Below, piece after piece: positions 22,424-33,020 of a DNA stretch of 64,000 nucleotides. Location: positions 2,693,430 through 2,757,429 of the forward strand of contig PJRA01000508.1 of NCBI GenBank assembly GCA_016987375.1. The letters are read 5' to 3'. This DNA is from Brachionus koreanus. Taxonomy: Eukaryota > Rotifera > Eurotatoria > Ploima > Brachionidae. The notes beneath the pieces are model-generated. The model made no database searches. It was not told where the DNA came from and was given only the letters and a program-made list of their open reading frames with translations. A program made the translations under genes and the position numbers. How positions within the stretch are numbered: the first letter of the stretch is position 1; each line of letters starts with the position of its first letter.

Positions 22424-22800
22424 AACGAGTGTAGAATAAAAAATGACAAAAAATTAATTTTATCATAAAAAAATTAATTTAAAACCTTTCCGATATAAAT
22501 ATTGTAACTTTCTAGACATCCTTATTTGCGAACGACCTGATTTATGATTGAGATAGGCTCTTAATTTGACCACCATTAGTTTCGTCGCTATTTTCGTATG
22601 TCTACCACTTCCTTTTTTTCTCTTGAAAGTTTTATCTTAATCTATAATTTCTAGCCAACGATAAACAGAACATTTTTGTATCTAAGACAAATGAATCACC
22701 TAACAACTTCAGCTTTTGGCAAATTTTACTATTGTTACTTAAATTGTTTCTTTTTACAAAGTTGTACAAATATTTTTTGTTTGTAACTTTTTGAAATGAT
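22424..22800 (-). mobile_element. Tc1-like transposase N-terminal fragment, copy 2
   Basis: The left end ACGAGTGTAGAATAAAAAAT matches copy 1 (18390). On the minus strand it reads CSVYRWLE, then TFKRKKGSGRHTKIATKL, then KLRAYLNHKSGRSQIRMS RKLQ. This is the linker and second helix-turn-helix of Tc1-like transposases ('KrKkGSGRPxk...hk.GrSqrkmArk'). Stops interrupt it and the DDE catalytic domain is absent. Confidence 0.65.
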
Positions 22801-23310
22801 TTTTTTTTATTTTAGAGCTAGGATCAGTCTGATTTTAAATTTTGAAAAAAAATTTGGGAAAGGTCTTGTTTAATCTTATAGAAAATTAAACTTAATTTTT
22901 TTTTTCTACATATTTTAGTTTCTTCTAATTTGAATAATTTTTAATATAAAAATTTTTAAAATCTCCAATTTAATGGCAAATTAATGTTTGTAATAATGGT
23001 AATGTTTATGAATTTAAACCATGATATCATTGTCCATAGTTATCATTGAAAAAAGATTTTAAAACAATATTGAGTAAAAAATTTATTGCAGAAGCATATT
23101 ATTACATGCATGATGGCAATATTTACTATTTTAGTAAGCATCAAACATTTTTTTATTTTGATCGCGATCATTTGAAACTATTTTTAATGCTATTTAAACG
23201 TCAACAACCTTTTTTTTTCAATAATTAAATAACATTTATAATTAAATAGCAAGTTTTTCCAAAAAAATTAATTGATTGATTAATTGTAAAGGTTGAATAA
23301 AGGAAAGACA
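22801..23310. other. AT-rich spacer
   Basis: A short open frame at 23046-23228 is Phe/Lys/His-rich and unrecognised. No other signal was seen. Confidence 0.3.
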
Positions 23311-23529
23311 TTATGAGGAACAAGTAAAAATAAATAAATAAGGTGTCCTTTCATAAGTTTTATTCTTTTTACAAGTATCGTTTCCTCCTACAAGATAATA
23401 CTGAATACTTTCAAGATAATATTTAAGAGTATAGAGATTGTTCATCCAATAGTGAATCAATTTAATCTGCTTTGAGTTCAAAGGGATGATAGTCCCACAG
23501 TACTCAAGTGATTTGGTCACAATAAGCAT
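23311..23529 (-). pseudogene. unrecognised ORF fragment, possibly transposon-derived
   Basis: The minus strand reads SLEYCGTIIPLNSKQIKLIH, then YYLESIQYYLVGGNDTCKKN, then TYERTPYLFIF. Composition looks protein-derived (Gly, Cys, Pro and Trp present, unlike random AT-rich frames). I cannot name the family. It lies directly before a hAT transposase relic on the same strand, so it may belong to a nested element. Confidence 0.3.
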
Positions 23530-23604
23530 AAACCATCATCATCATTCTTGTCTATTAATAATTGTTGACTAAAAATGAATTGAAGTTTAATTACTTCGAT
23601 TGAA

Positions 23605-24836
23605 TTAAATACATTTAGAAAGGAGCTTCCGAATATTATTAATTTTTTTCAAGCTATTTTTTACCACAAGTTGAATTGAATGAGCGAAACAGCGTGAATG
23701 AGTTTTTTCGCTTGGGATAAATTCGCAAAAAGTATCGATTATATTTGAATTTGTTTCCTCTTCATCTGAACTTGTTAATTCATCATCATCTTCTTCTGAG
23801 GAACTGTAATTATTTTGGCTTGATTCAATCTCTTCTAGACTGAATTCATTGTCATTAACTAAATTATAAAAAATAATAAATTTCAATGTTTTCGAATTAT
23901 TAATTAAATTTAATAAACTAAAGTTCGAGTTAGTCAAAAGGTATTTATTTATTACCTAAATCATATAGTTTTCCAAATTTTACCATATTCGAGCCATTAT
24001 CTGTAACAATTTTAAAAATTTTTTCTCTATTTAATTAAGTAAATTAATTTATTTTCTATGTTTCAACAGCTTAAATACTTTATATTAAATTGGTCTAGAA
24101 TTTTATCCAACTCTATTTTAATATTAAAGCCAGTGCAATCTTTGATATTTTTATATGCAATTACTAAAGTCTTGAATTTAAATTCGCTATCAATAAAATG
24201 AGCAGTCACTCCCAAAACGGATCTTAATCTTCTATCAGACCAAATATCTTCTGTTAGCGATATAAATCTTGCACATTCTAAATTTTGCTTTAAAACGAAA
24301 CATATAGTTTTGTAAGCTTATCTTTGAAGCTTTTTTAATGACGTCCTTGTACATGGTTTCCAAAAACATAAAAACAAAAACATAAAAATTTGAAAACCTA
24401 GATTTTAATAATAAGATCAATTTTATTATTAAGGTTGCAATAATAATCAATAAAATTAGGAGTATAATTAGAAGTTTAAAAAAATCAACTTAATTTGAAT
24501 CAACTTAATACTTAAACAAAATAAGAAAAAAATTCTATTTACCATCACTTTCTATTAGTGGAAATGGCAAGCTACATCCGACAATTAGATATTTAAATAT
24601 ATAGAAAGTTATGTTTTCTTGATTTAATTTCTTTTTTTTGTCAGTTTCGCAAACTTCTTTTCTTCTATTCTTTTTCTGATTGAATTCTTCATAATACTGT
24701 AGATAACATTTTTTCGTGTGTCGTATAAAATTTGATGTATTGGTCTTTATGTCAGTTATTTTAATTTTGAAAGTGATACACACACCAGATCTTGAAATAA
24801 TGATATTTTCATTGTTTTCTGTACAAAAGAATTTAT
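23605..24836 (-). pseudogene. hAT transposase relic with BED zinc finger
   Basis: Read from 24836 leftward: a BED-finger region (TSNFIRHTKKCYLQYYEEF, preceded by two candidate Cys), then LIVGCSLPFPLIESDG, then DIWSDRRLRSVLGVTAHFID. Next come TLVIAYKNIKDCTGFNI and KIFKIVTDNGSNMVKFGKLY (first catalytic Asp region, T-D-N-G-S-N-M). After an acidic insert comes HSRCFAHSIQLVVKNSLKKI. These are the canonical hAT blocks in order. Several stops, frameshifts and short insertions separate them, and the C-terminal dimerisation domain is missing after LLSKCI. It is a dead, 3'-truncated element. Confidence 0.8.
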
Positions 24837-25639
24837 AAAAAAATAAAAAATTATTATTTGTTTATTTTCGACTGTAAAATCCGTAAAACAAGTATTCAAA
24901 ATTTTGGATTTCCGAATTTTGAATATTAATATTCATTTTTGTTTTTAAAATGGTGTTTTTAAAATTCTCTAAAGTTAAATAAGATAAGAATAAATAAATA
25001 AATAATAATCAAAGCTTAATATTTTAGAAAATTAAAAAAGAAATAGAAAATACCAATTTTAAAAATAAAAATATTTTATAGATTGTTAAAAAAGATTGTA
25101 AATCTCTTTTAATTATAGAGACAATTTTTGGCTTAAAAGACGTTTACTTTTTGATGATAAAATGCTTATTTAAAAAAAACTTTTCGAGGAACGCACGTGC
25201 GAGTGCTGGATAATCTTAATCAAATAATCTTAAGCTTAAAAGCGAAATTGCAATTTAATTTATTTTAAGATGTTAGTCATTCAAAAAAATTTTTTAGAAA
25301 TCAAACGACATTAATATGTTTTTTTAAGCACTTAATATTTAAATCGTTTTAAAAATTTCTTTAATGATTCTGAATATTTGTATAATTTCAGTTCTGACCA
25401 ACATAGATTATTATATATATTCTGATATCGTCCAATGTATATCATATCGAAAACGTGAAAAAACGCCAAAATATAGTGTCGTACAGTTTTATAAAACAAA
25501 GCACTTGAGCGCAAATTTTTCAAATATGCTATATCGCTCAGCTTGTTCACTTATTTTGGACGACCAAAAATACTTTACTTTTTCGTTATTTTAATTATAT
25601 TCTCTGATCACAATAATCGATAAGTGAAAATCGAATCCA
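24837..25639. other. intergenic AT-rich stretch with one unrecognised small ORF
   Basis: A 72-codon minus-strand frame at 25332-25550 (MNKLSDIAYLKNLRSSALFY...) has somewhat protein-like composition but no recognised domain. The rest is featureless. Confidence 0.25.
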
Positions 25640-26040
25640 AAGCTACTATTCTACTATGTGAATAGTAAAAAAAATGTTAAGTGCAAAATTAGATCGCTGA
25701 CTGACAAATTTGGAAATCAATTGATTAAAGGCAATGATATTGCAAATGATGAACAACAAACTTAAATGGAATGATCAAATTGACCACTGCGTTAATAAAG
25801 CTAACAACATGCTTGGTATGCTCAATCGTTTTTGCAGCTTTATAAAACATATTAGACCGCATCTAGAATACTGTGCACCTGCTTGGAATCCATATTTAAA
25901 GAAGGATATACTTAAACTTGAACAAGTACAAAGAAGAACAACAAAACTTGTTCCACAAAAAGGAAGTTTGAAATATGAGTCATGATTAGGTAATTTGGGA
26001 TTAGAAACTCTAAAAGATAGGCTAGAGAAAAGCATCGCAT
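25640..26040 (+). pseudogene. non-LTR retrotransposon (LINE) fragment with internal deletion
   Basis: Begins with [18 protein letters not shown] (linker between endonuclease and reverse transcriptase in CR1/jockey-type LINEs). It jumps directly to the reverse-transcriptase thumb: [20 protein letters not shown], then [29 protein letters not shown] and LGNLGLETLKDRLEK. The polymerase core with FADD is missing. An in-frame stop follows LKYES. Same family as 48318-48805. Confidence 0.75.
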
Positions 26041-27189
26041 CGAGTAAACAACAAAATGTGAACCAAGAGTCAAACTAAACTTGACCGTAGAAAATTAACT
26101 ATTACTATACTTAGTTGCACCAAAAGTCAAAATCTGTGAATGATGTGCAAAATCTCTGCAAAATGCACTGAAGCCAAATTTGTCTAAATTTAAAATATTC
26201 TAAAATTGCAGATTTTTATCAGATTGTTGATAATAATGCAACTTTGAATGTTGCACCATGTTGCATCTGCAGAACTTGCTTTTGACTTTTAAAAGAAAAG
26301 TATTTTTCAAAATAAATATTTTATAATATCAAAATATCAAAATATATTATAATATCAAATATTATTATAATATCAAAATATATATTTTTCAAATGAAGAA
26401 AAGTATTTTTCAAAATATTTTTCTAATTATTTTTTAATTAGAAATTCTATCTAAATTTCTAATTTATTTTGACTAGAAATACATAATCTTCGTCCATGAA
26501 ACCCTAAATTTCATATTTTTTGTAAAGCTAAAAAAAATTAAATTTTTCACCCAGTGGTGTAAAAAAACTGACTCTTTTAAAATTTAAAATTGAAGTTGTA
26601 AAAATGGTGTGTCAATTTTTATTATTGAAAAAAATACACATATAATCATATTGATAATTTTCAAAATTATGATCCAAATTTTAAATTTATGCCTAATCTC
26701 GATAAATATTTTTAATTTTCAACTTTAGTTTAAATTTATCCAAGAAGAATAGATATTTCTCTTATTTCACTTATAATTGAAACGGTACAGTCAAAAAACT
26801 AGCTTTAAGCAAATCAAGCTTTTTTCTAATTTTTAAATAAACACTAAGAATAAATTAAATTTTAGGATATAAAAGTTCAACGATAAAAACAAAATTTTCT
26901 TCTAAAATTTCTGTCAATTAAGAATCCATTTCCTAAGCAAAAAAGCTTTTGAATTGAGGCATTTTACCTACACAAGAAGTTGTCGAAGCAGAAAATATTT
27001 TGATTAAATAGGTTTAAGATTGAACTCACAGCTAGAATCAATTGGTTTTTGGCTTAAGATTTTTTAGTCTTTAAAGTGTTACTTAATTGTACTTTATTTT
27101 ATTCAAGTAATATCTATTTTAGTTATATTTCATATGAAAATTTTAAATTTAAAAATATCTTAAAGAAATGTGATTCTAAGATGGATTCT
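26041..27189. other. AT-rich spacer
   Basis: Contains an AATATCAAAATAT-type low-complexity stretch at about 26310-26400. No gene seen. Confidence 0.35.
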
Positions 27190-27360
27190 TACAATCGCAG
27201 GTTACAGGTTACAGGTTACAGACAGTTTGTTGTAAACACGCATTTTCTCGAAACTCCTACTAAATCAGCTATTTCTTGTTGAGACTTTGTCTTATCTTTC
27301 AACAGTCCAATTATTTGCTCCCTTTGCGCCTCAGTTACTTTTTTTTTAACCCATTTTTAA
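27190..27360 (-). pseudogene. Tc1-like transposase N-terminal HTH relic
   Basis: The minus strand reads KKKVTEAQREQIIGLLKD, then KTKSQQEIADLVGVSRKCV, then FTTNCL. This is the first helix-turn-helix of Tc1-like transposases ('L..aqR..Ii.l...g.sq.eIA..vgvSrkcV'). A stop lies just upstream and nothing of the catalytic domain follows. A triple 7-bp repeat (27198-27221) sits at its downstream end. Confidence 0.6.
27198..27221. repeat. three tandem copies of AGGTTAC
   Basis: CAGGTTACAGGTTACAGGTT followed by ACAG: a short 7-bp tandem array at the edge of the Tc1-like relic. Its GC content stands out locally. Confidence 0.8.
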
Positions 27361-29199
27361 TATTAACGATATGGTACAACTCAATAAAATTACCGATTTT
27401 AAGCACAATAATAATTTATGAGTTGTAAAAAGTGCATTTAAACAATAAAAAAGGACATTCTAAACATTATGTGATGAGAAAATTTTCCAAGGATTGTCAA
27501 GGTGTGGTAACATTTTAGTAAAAAATGAATATTTTAAACTTTATAGACTATTTTATTTTTAAGAAATTTATCTGAGCATTTTTAAAAAGAGTTCTGGAGT
27601 ATTTAGGAGTTTTTATTTAGACAAATTATATATCAAATGAACGCTAAAAAATATTCTTTTAGATGATATAGTTTGTATTATATGATAATCGATTTTTATT
27701 TCAAATTATCACTATTTAAAAATTTTTTGATTATTTTTTTTTGTTATGTTCTAAATTTTCTAGACGTGCTGTACATAAATTGAATTTATTAATTAATTTT
27801 AAAACAGATATTTAATTATTAGTAAAATTTTTTTTTTATATAAAATAATATTTTAATTTGTCCATGGAACTTAAACTTTAATTAAATTAAATAAATAAAT
27901 CACATAAATACAATGAATCAACACTCGAATTTCATAGCTTATTTGTATTTGTTTAACTTTATCTTTCAACCAAGTATAAAATATGATTCTGTGCTACCAC
28001 AATTAAAATTTTCTTCATTTCATGAGTTGCCCATTTAGGAAAATTTTTAAATTTTGAATTTTAAAAAGTTGAATTAATTAGATCTTCATAAGAACAATAA
28101 TCTTATTTTTTCATGTAAAACTCAATGGATATCTATAACATGGAATTATATTTTTAAAACCATTAATTTTTAAGCTCAATTTTTCTATTTTTCTTTTAAA
28201 TGCAAAATTGATGAAATAATAATTGAATTTGTCACATATCTGTCAACACTTTAACATTCTATAACTTAAAAATAAGGAGCTAAAATGCTAAATAAAAGGA
28301 GACAAAATTTTTTCAATGTTTTTGACAAAACGTCATAGCTTTGACTTAAATTTTTAAGACTTAGATACTTAGACTTAAAACTGTTACTTATAAACAAGTT
28401 TGAATGAAATGATAAAATGAAATTGAAACGAGCTTAAATGATAATTAATGAAATTTTAGGATATGTTTAGACCACCATTGATTCTAAATTTAACTCCTAC
28501 TAATTATTTTGCCTTTTTCCTGTTAATTAAGTCAAAACAAAAACCAAAGCGAAATCAAAGCTAGTCTCGCTACGTGGGGATCCTGCTGAAGTTTATCACT
28601 ACTATTGTTTTTATTAATTTAATTTTTTAAATTTAATTATACTTTTTTATTTTTTAGTTATAAATCTAAGAAAGCTGTAGCCAAATACAGTTAAGCAACA
28701 CGTTTTTTTTCTAAGAATAGGTTCATTTTGTAGATTTTATTTTTAAATAAATTTTTATTCTGTAACAAGTTTGAATTGAATAAAACTTAAAGACAAAAAT
28801 TACTACACATGCATTTAGTTGATTTTAAATTATAAAAAAAAACATGATATTAATTCCATTAGTTTATTTGAATTTGCTGAAAAATAAATAATTAATAAAT
28901 AAAAAATTTAACATTATTAAGATTTAAATTTTATTTCCAATTTTTTTCTAAAAAATGCGATCGAATAATAAATCGTTTCAATATTAAAAAGAAAAAGAAA
29001 ATCTATAATATTTTTTGATTATTCTTTTTTCAAATTAATCACGTTAATTCCGTGCCAAACTGATAGTTCATATGAAAATTTTCTTTAAATCATAATTTCA
29101 CAATTTTGCTCTAAATAAAATATTTTTATTTTAAATTTGCCATTAAATGTAATTTTTTAAGAAATAGAATTTTTTTTTAATAAACACATGCCATCTTAA
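27361..29199. other. intergenic stretch with one LINE 3' tail
   Basis: Mostly featureless AT-rich DNA upstream of the DGK gene. At 28555-28615 the less AT-rich motif ending GGGGATCCTGCTGAAGTTTA then TCACTACTATTG resembles the 3' tails at 57893-57940 (-) and 59905-59955 (+). Confidence 0.45.
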
Positions 29200-32100
29200 A
29201 TGAAAAACACAGTCAAATTTGCCAATTGGCTGAGTCGATGGAACGACTGGTCAGGAATAATGCGCATCAGTATTGTCACTGCACTATTTGTAATTATTGT
29301 TGTTTTATTTGGTTTGAAAAAGAGAAAATTTTGGTCAAAATTATCCAACGATTTCATGAGATATAGTAAAAAAGGAAAACACTTTTCTCATAACTGGCTA
29401 TGGTATGATCTTTTCACGACACCAATATATTGCAATATGTGCCAAAGTGTGATAGTTTCTGGAGCCTGTTGCATTTATTGTAATTTGTATACAGATGAAA
29501 AATGTCTAAAAAAAGCAGACAACATTTTTAGATGCAAGCACATTTGCGACATTCACGACGCGAGTACAAGTGACATTACATTTTTTAAAAGAAACTGGGA
29601 GCACAAGTGGATTAAAGGAAATTTAAAACTAAAAAGCAATTGTTTTATATGCCACGATGACGATTGTGGTTCTAGTCCAACTTTAAGTGATTATAGATGC
29701 TGCTGGTGTCTCAGAACAGTGCATGAGACTTGCTTGAATAGTGTGTCCAATAGAGAACTAATTGATTGGTGTGATTTTGGAGATTTTAAAAATATTATTC
29801 TTAAACCAAATCTAATTCAAAAAAAGTCTCAAGTGTCCTCCATATCCATCAAAGATTATAAAGTTAACAGCGATATTTTAAATAGCAGTGATTATGTGAA
29901 CTGGACACCCTTGTTTGTGTTTGCGAATTGGACTAGTGGAAGTGCCGATGCTAGTCTAATAATGCCTCATTTTTATAGAATTCTAAATCCTTTGCAAGTA
30001 GTTGAAATGACCAAAGAAAACATTGAAAACAGCATCAAATGGATGCAAGACTATTCTGACATAGTTGAATTTAAAATTTTGGTCTGTGGAGGAGATGGCT
30101 CAATTGGTTGGATTTTAGACACTCTTTCGTCTTACGAGTTTAAGGTAAGACATTTAATTTTATTTTAAATAATTACGATAATTAATATTTGTTTTATAAG
30201 AAAAAAATAAAATATTATTGATTTGAGATATCACTTTAAAATATTTATTTCAGAAAAATAACACAAATTAAAAAATTTAATCTAAAAAGAAGAAATTTCA
30301 CTAATTCAATTAAATCATCACTTAATTTTAATTTTATTTAATGAATTAATATTCACTTAATATGTAAGAAATAAAACGAAAGAAAATTAAGAAAATTACC
30401 TATTTTTTTTTTGTACAACCATTTGGACAAAACCCCTTTATTTTCTTCTCACAACTTATTTGAATGCTTGAACTTGCGATTTCAATAGAATTCTCCTTGT
30501 TTGTTCTCTTGCTGTTCAAACAATTCAAACCTCATTTTCTTTTCGATGTTTGTTCTTTGAGAATTTGAGTATATGGTGTTCAACTTCATTTAGCGTGTCG
30601 TTAACTGGATCAAGCAATACTCTCTATCTTGATTTGGCCTCGGAAGACATTTTTTTTTATTTTATTTTCCTTATTCACTCCTTGTGGAGCATAGGGTCAT
30701 TACTTTTGATTTCCAGTCAAGTCGATCTTTTGCATTCACCCTTGCTTCTCCCCATGTCATTCCCATTTCGGCGAGCTCTTTCATGATTNNNNNNNNNNNN
30801 NNNNNNNNNNNNNNNNNNNNNNNNNNNNNNNNNNNNNNNNNNNNNNNNNNNNNATGGAAGGTGTTCAGACTTCTTTTATCAGATTCACACATTCCCCAAC
30901 ATTCGCTTCCGTATATCAGTGTTGCTCTTACTACAGAATTGTACAGTTTGAGTTTTGTTTCCTTGCTATAGCTGGTTGATTTCCATGCTGGTCGGAGTCT
31001 AGCAAAGGTAATCTTTGCTTTAGCAAGTTCGGAAGACATTTTATTCAAGTTAAATTTAACCTTTTTAATTTTATTTATTTGTATACTGTACCGAGCTAAT
31101 GCTCTTTCAGATTAAAAAAAAATAAAAGGAAGAAAAAGTAAGGTAGCAGTTACACGATGGAGTCGAGTATTCGATATTTCTTTGTATTCCTCCACCAGTC
31201 TGATAACTAATGGAATTAAATGACTCAGTCCTGTCCCAACATACCTCTCACTAAACTCAAAAAGTCGATTCGAGACTGTTAGTAATTTAAGTCTGTTAAA
31301 AGCCTCGTGATGCATGATATTGGAGGGAGTATCATATTTTAATCTAAGTATAGATCTTACTGCTGTATTCTGAATTGCTGGTATTTTTTTGATATTTTTT
31401 TCTGAAAATGAATTCAAGCAAGGAAAAGAATAGTCTAAAATTGATCCAACTAAAGATTTATAAAGGTTTCCTAGCGTTTTTTGATTAAGATCCTATTTTT
31501 TGTTTGACAGTATCTTAATTAGATTTAGCTTTGTATTGCAATGTTCTTTAATCTCGTCAATAAGCAGATTAAAATTTAGTTTAAAATCAAATTTGATATC
31601 TAGAAACTTAATTTCATTTTGGTTTTCTATTTTGTTCTCATAAATTTTTATGTTAAGATTATCACTTTCTTTCGTGTACTTAGAGAAGACTACTGAACAT
31701 GACTTTTCCACTTAATTAGCCATTGTTCTAGTTCATTGGTGTATTTATTTATCCTATTTTCAAGGCTCCCCTCTTTACTGAAAATAAAAAAAGTTACTAG
31801 ATCATCTGCAAAGAGTAGAGAGTATTCATTATTTGTTTCACAGTTTCGCTATATTAGTTATGTTTTATTAATTTAGTGAAAAAGCTATTGTTTAATGAAA
31901 TAGTAATTTTTTTACTGATTTTGTGATATTTATTCATAAATTTGTGGTGATGTTTACTGACGTCCTTTTTTTAAAATTAAAAAATTTCATTCAATAATTT
32001 TATTTTTTAAAAAATTTTTTTTTTTCAATTTTTAATTAATTTGTTTAAAAGAAATTTAGACCAGCTGTGGGTATACTTCCATTAGGAACTGGAAATGATT

Positions 32101-33020
32101 TGTCGCGAACTCTAAACTGGGGCCAAGGATACATTGGTGATGTTGACATCGAAGACATATTGCATGAAGTAATTCGAGCTGAACATGTTAAATTAGACAG
32201 GTTTAAATAACCAAAATTTTTATATTTAATTTTAAATTTTTTAAAGATGGCAAGTGAAAATCAACAAAATAAATAAAAAAAGATCTAGTGAAAAAAGTGT
32301 TTTTGAAAAATTGACCAAAAATACAGACAATTCACGAAACATGAATAACTACTTTTCGATAGGCTGTGATGCATTAGTAACTCTAAATTTTCACAAAGAT
32401 AGAAAAAACATGTGGTTTCCGAACCGAATTTTGAATAAAGTAAAAAAAATAAATTTGTTGTTAAATTTATAAGAATGAATTTTTTCAAAAGCTTATTTAT
32501 TTCAAATATGGAACTATAGACACATTTTTGAAAGAGTGTCGGACATTGACTGAAAATTTAGAAGTAAATTTAGATTTTTTTTTAGGTGCGACTTGATGAC
32601 TATTTTTCTTAGCTTCAACTTGATGACAAAATAATCGAACTACCTCATTTGGAAAGCATTGTATTGCTAAATATATCTCACTGGGGAGGAGGTGTAGAAC
32701 CGTGGAAAATCGGAAAAAGCTCGTTTCCTGAGCCCAAGTAGCCAATTTAATGTCTAATTTTTGCGATTAAAGTATTATAAAATTTTAGAATTGATGATGG
32801 ATATATTGAAGTGTTTGGCATATACTCTTCGTTCCATATAGCTCAAATGCAGGTAGGTCTAAATGAGCCCTATCGAATAGGCAGAGCCCAAAAGGTCAGA
32901 ATAAAAACAACCAGATGCTTTCCAGTTCAAATCGATGGCGAGCCTTTCGAGCAGGCTCCTTCTGTTTTTGAAATTAGCTTAAGCAACAAAGTGACAATGC
33001 TTAGAAAAAATTCTATTTAA
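29200..33020 (+). CDS. DGKE: diacylglycerol kinase epsilon
   Basis: Exons 29200-30144, 32052-32200, 32247-32439, 32492-32563, 32613-32737 and 32789-33020 give 571 residues with consistent phases. Human DGK-epsilon is of similar size. It phosphorylates diacylglycerol to phosphatidate. Seen: an N-terminal hydrophobic membrane segment at about 22-40, and two C1-type Cys/His domains (about 62-110 and 130-182, e.g. WLWYDLFTTPIYCNMC and YRCCWCLRTVHETC). The catalytic domain has LVCGGDGSIGW (GGDG loop) and ILPLGTGNDLSRTLNWG. The accessory domain has MNNYFSIGCDALVTLNFH, RILNK, YFKYGT and NISHWGGG, ending PVQIDGEPFEQAPS. The single-pass segment plus two C1 domains without EF hands or PH domain points to the epsilon class. 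Intron 1 is 1.9 kb because two LINE fragments lie in it; the others are 46-51 nt. Confidence 0.95.
30145..30649. other. DGK intron 1, 5' part
   Basis: AT-rich, then from 30405 a less AT-rich segment that may belong to the adjacent LINE fragment. No readable domain was found in it. Confidence 0.35.
30650..31042 (-). pseudogene. LINE fragment 1 in DGK intron (RTE/Bov-B-like RT tail)
   Basis: The minus strand reads AKAKITFARLRPAWKSTSYS, then KLKLYNSVVRATLIYGSECW, then SDKRSLNTFH, the N gap 30789-30853, and IMKELAEMGMTWGEARVNAK then DRLDWKSKVMTLCSTRSE. This is the C-terminal part of a LINE reverse transcriptase of the type ending 'tWgea...AqDR..Wr..v..Lc'. It differs from the fragment immediately to its right, so two unrelated LINEs are present. 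Confidence 0.7.
30789..30853. other. assembly gap (65 N)
   Basis: Run of N inside the LINE fragment in DGK intron 1. Confidence 1.
31110..31862 (-). pseudogene. LINE fragment 2 in DGK intron (RT with FADD motif)
   Basis: The minus strand begins with YSLLFADDLVTFFIF, the catalytic FADD box of non-LTR reverse transcriptases. It continues ELEQWLIK, VVFSKYTKES, NEIKFLDIKFDFKLNFN, KLNLIKILSNK, GNLYKSLVGSILDYSFPC, IPAIQNTAVRSILRLKYD and LFEFSERYVGTGLSHLIPLV. Frames switch near 31500 and 31715. It ends at an A-rich tail (on the minus strand) near 31110. It is 5'-truncated, as is usual for LINE insertions. Confidence 0.75.
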
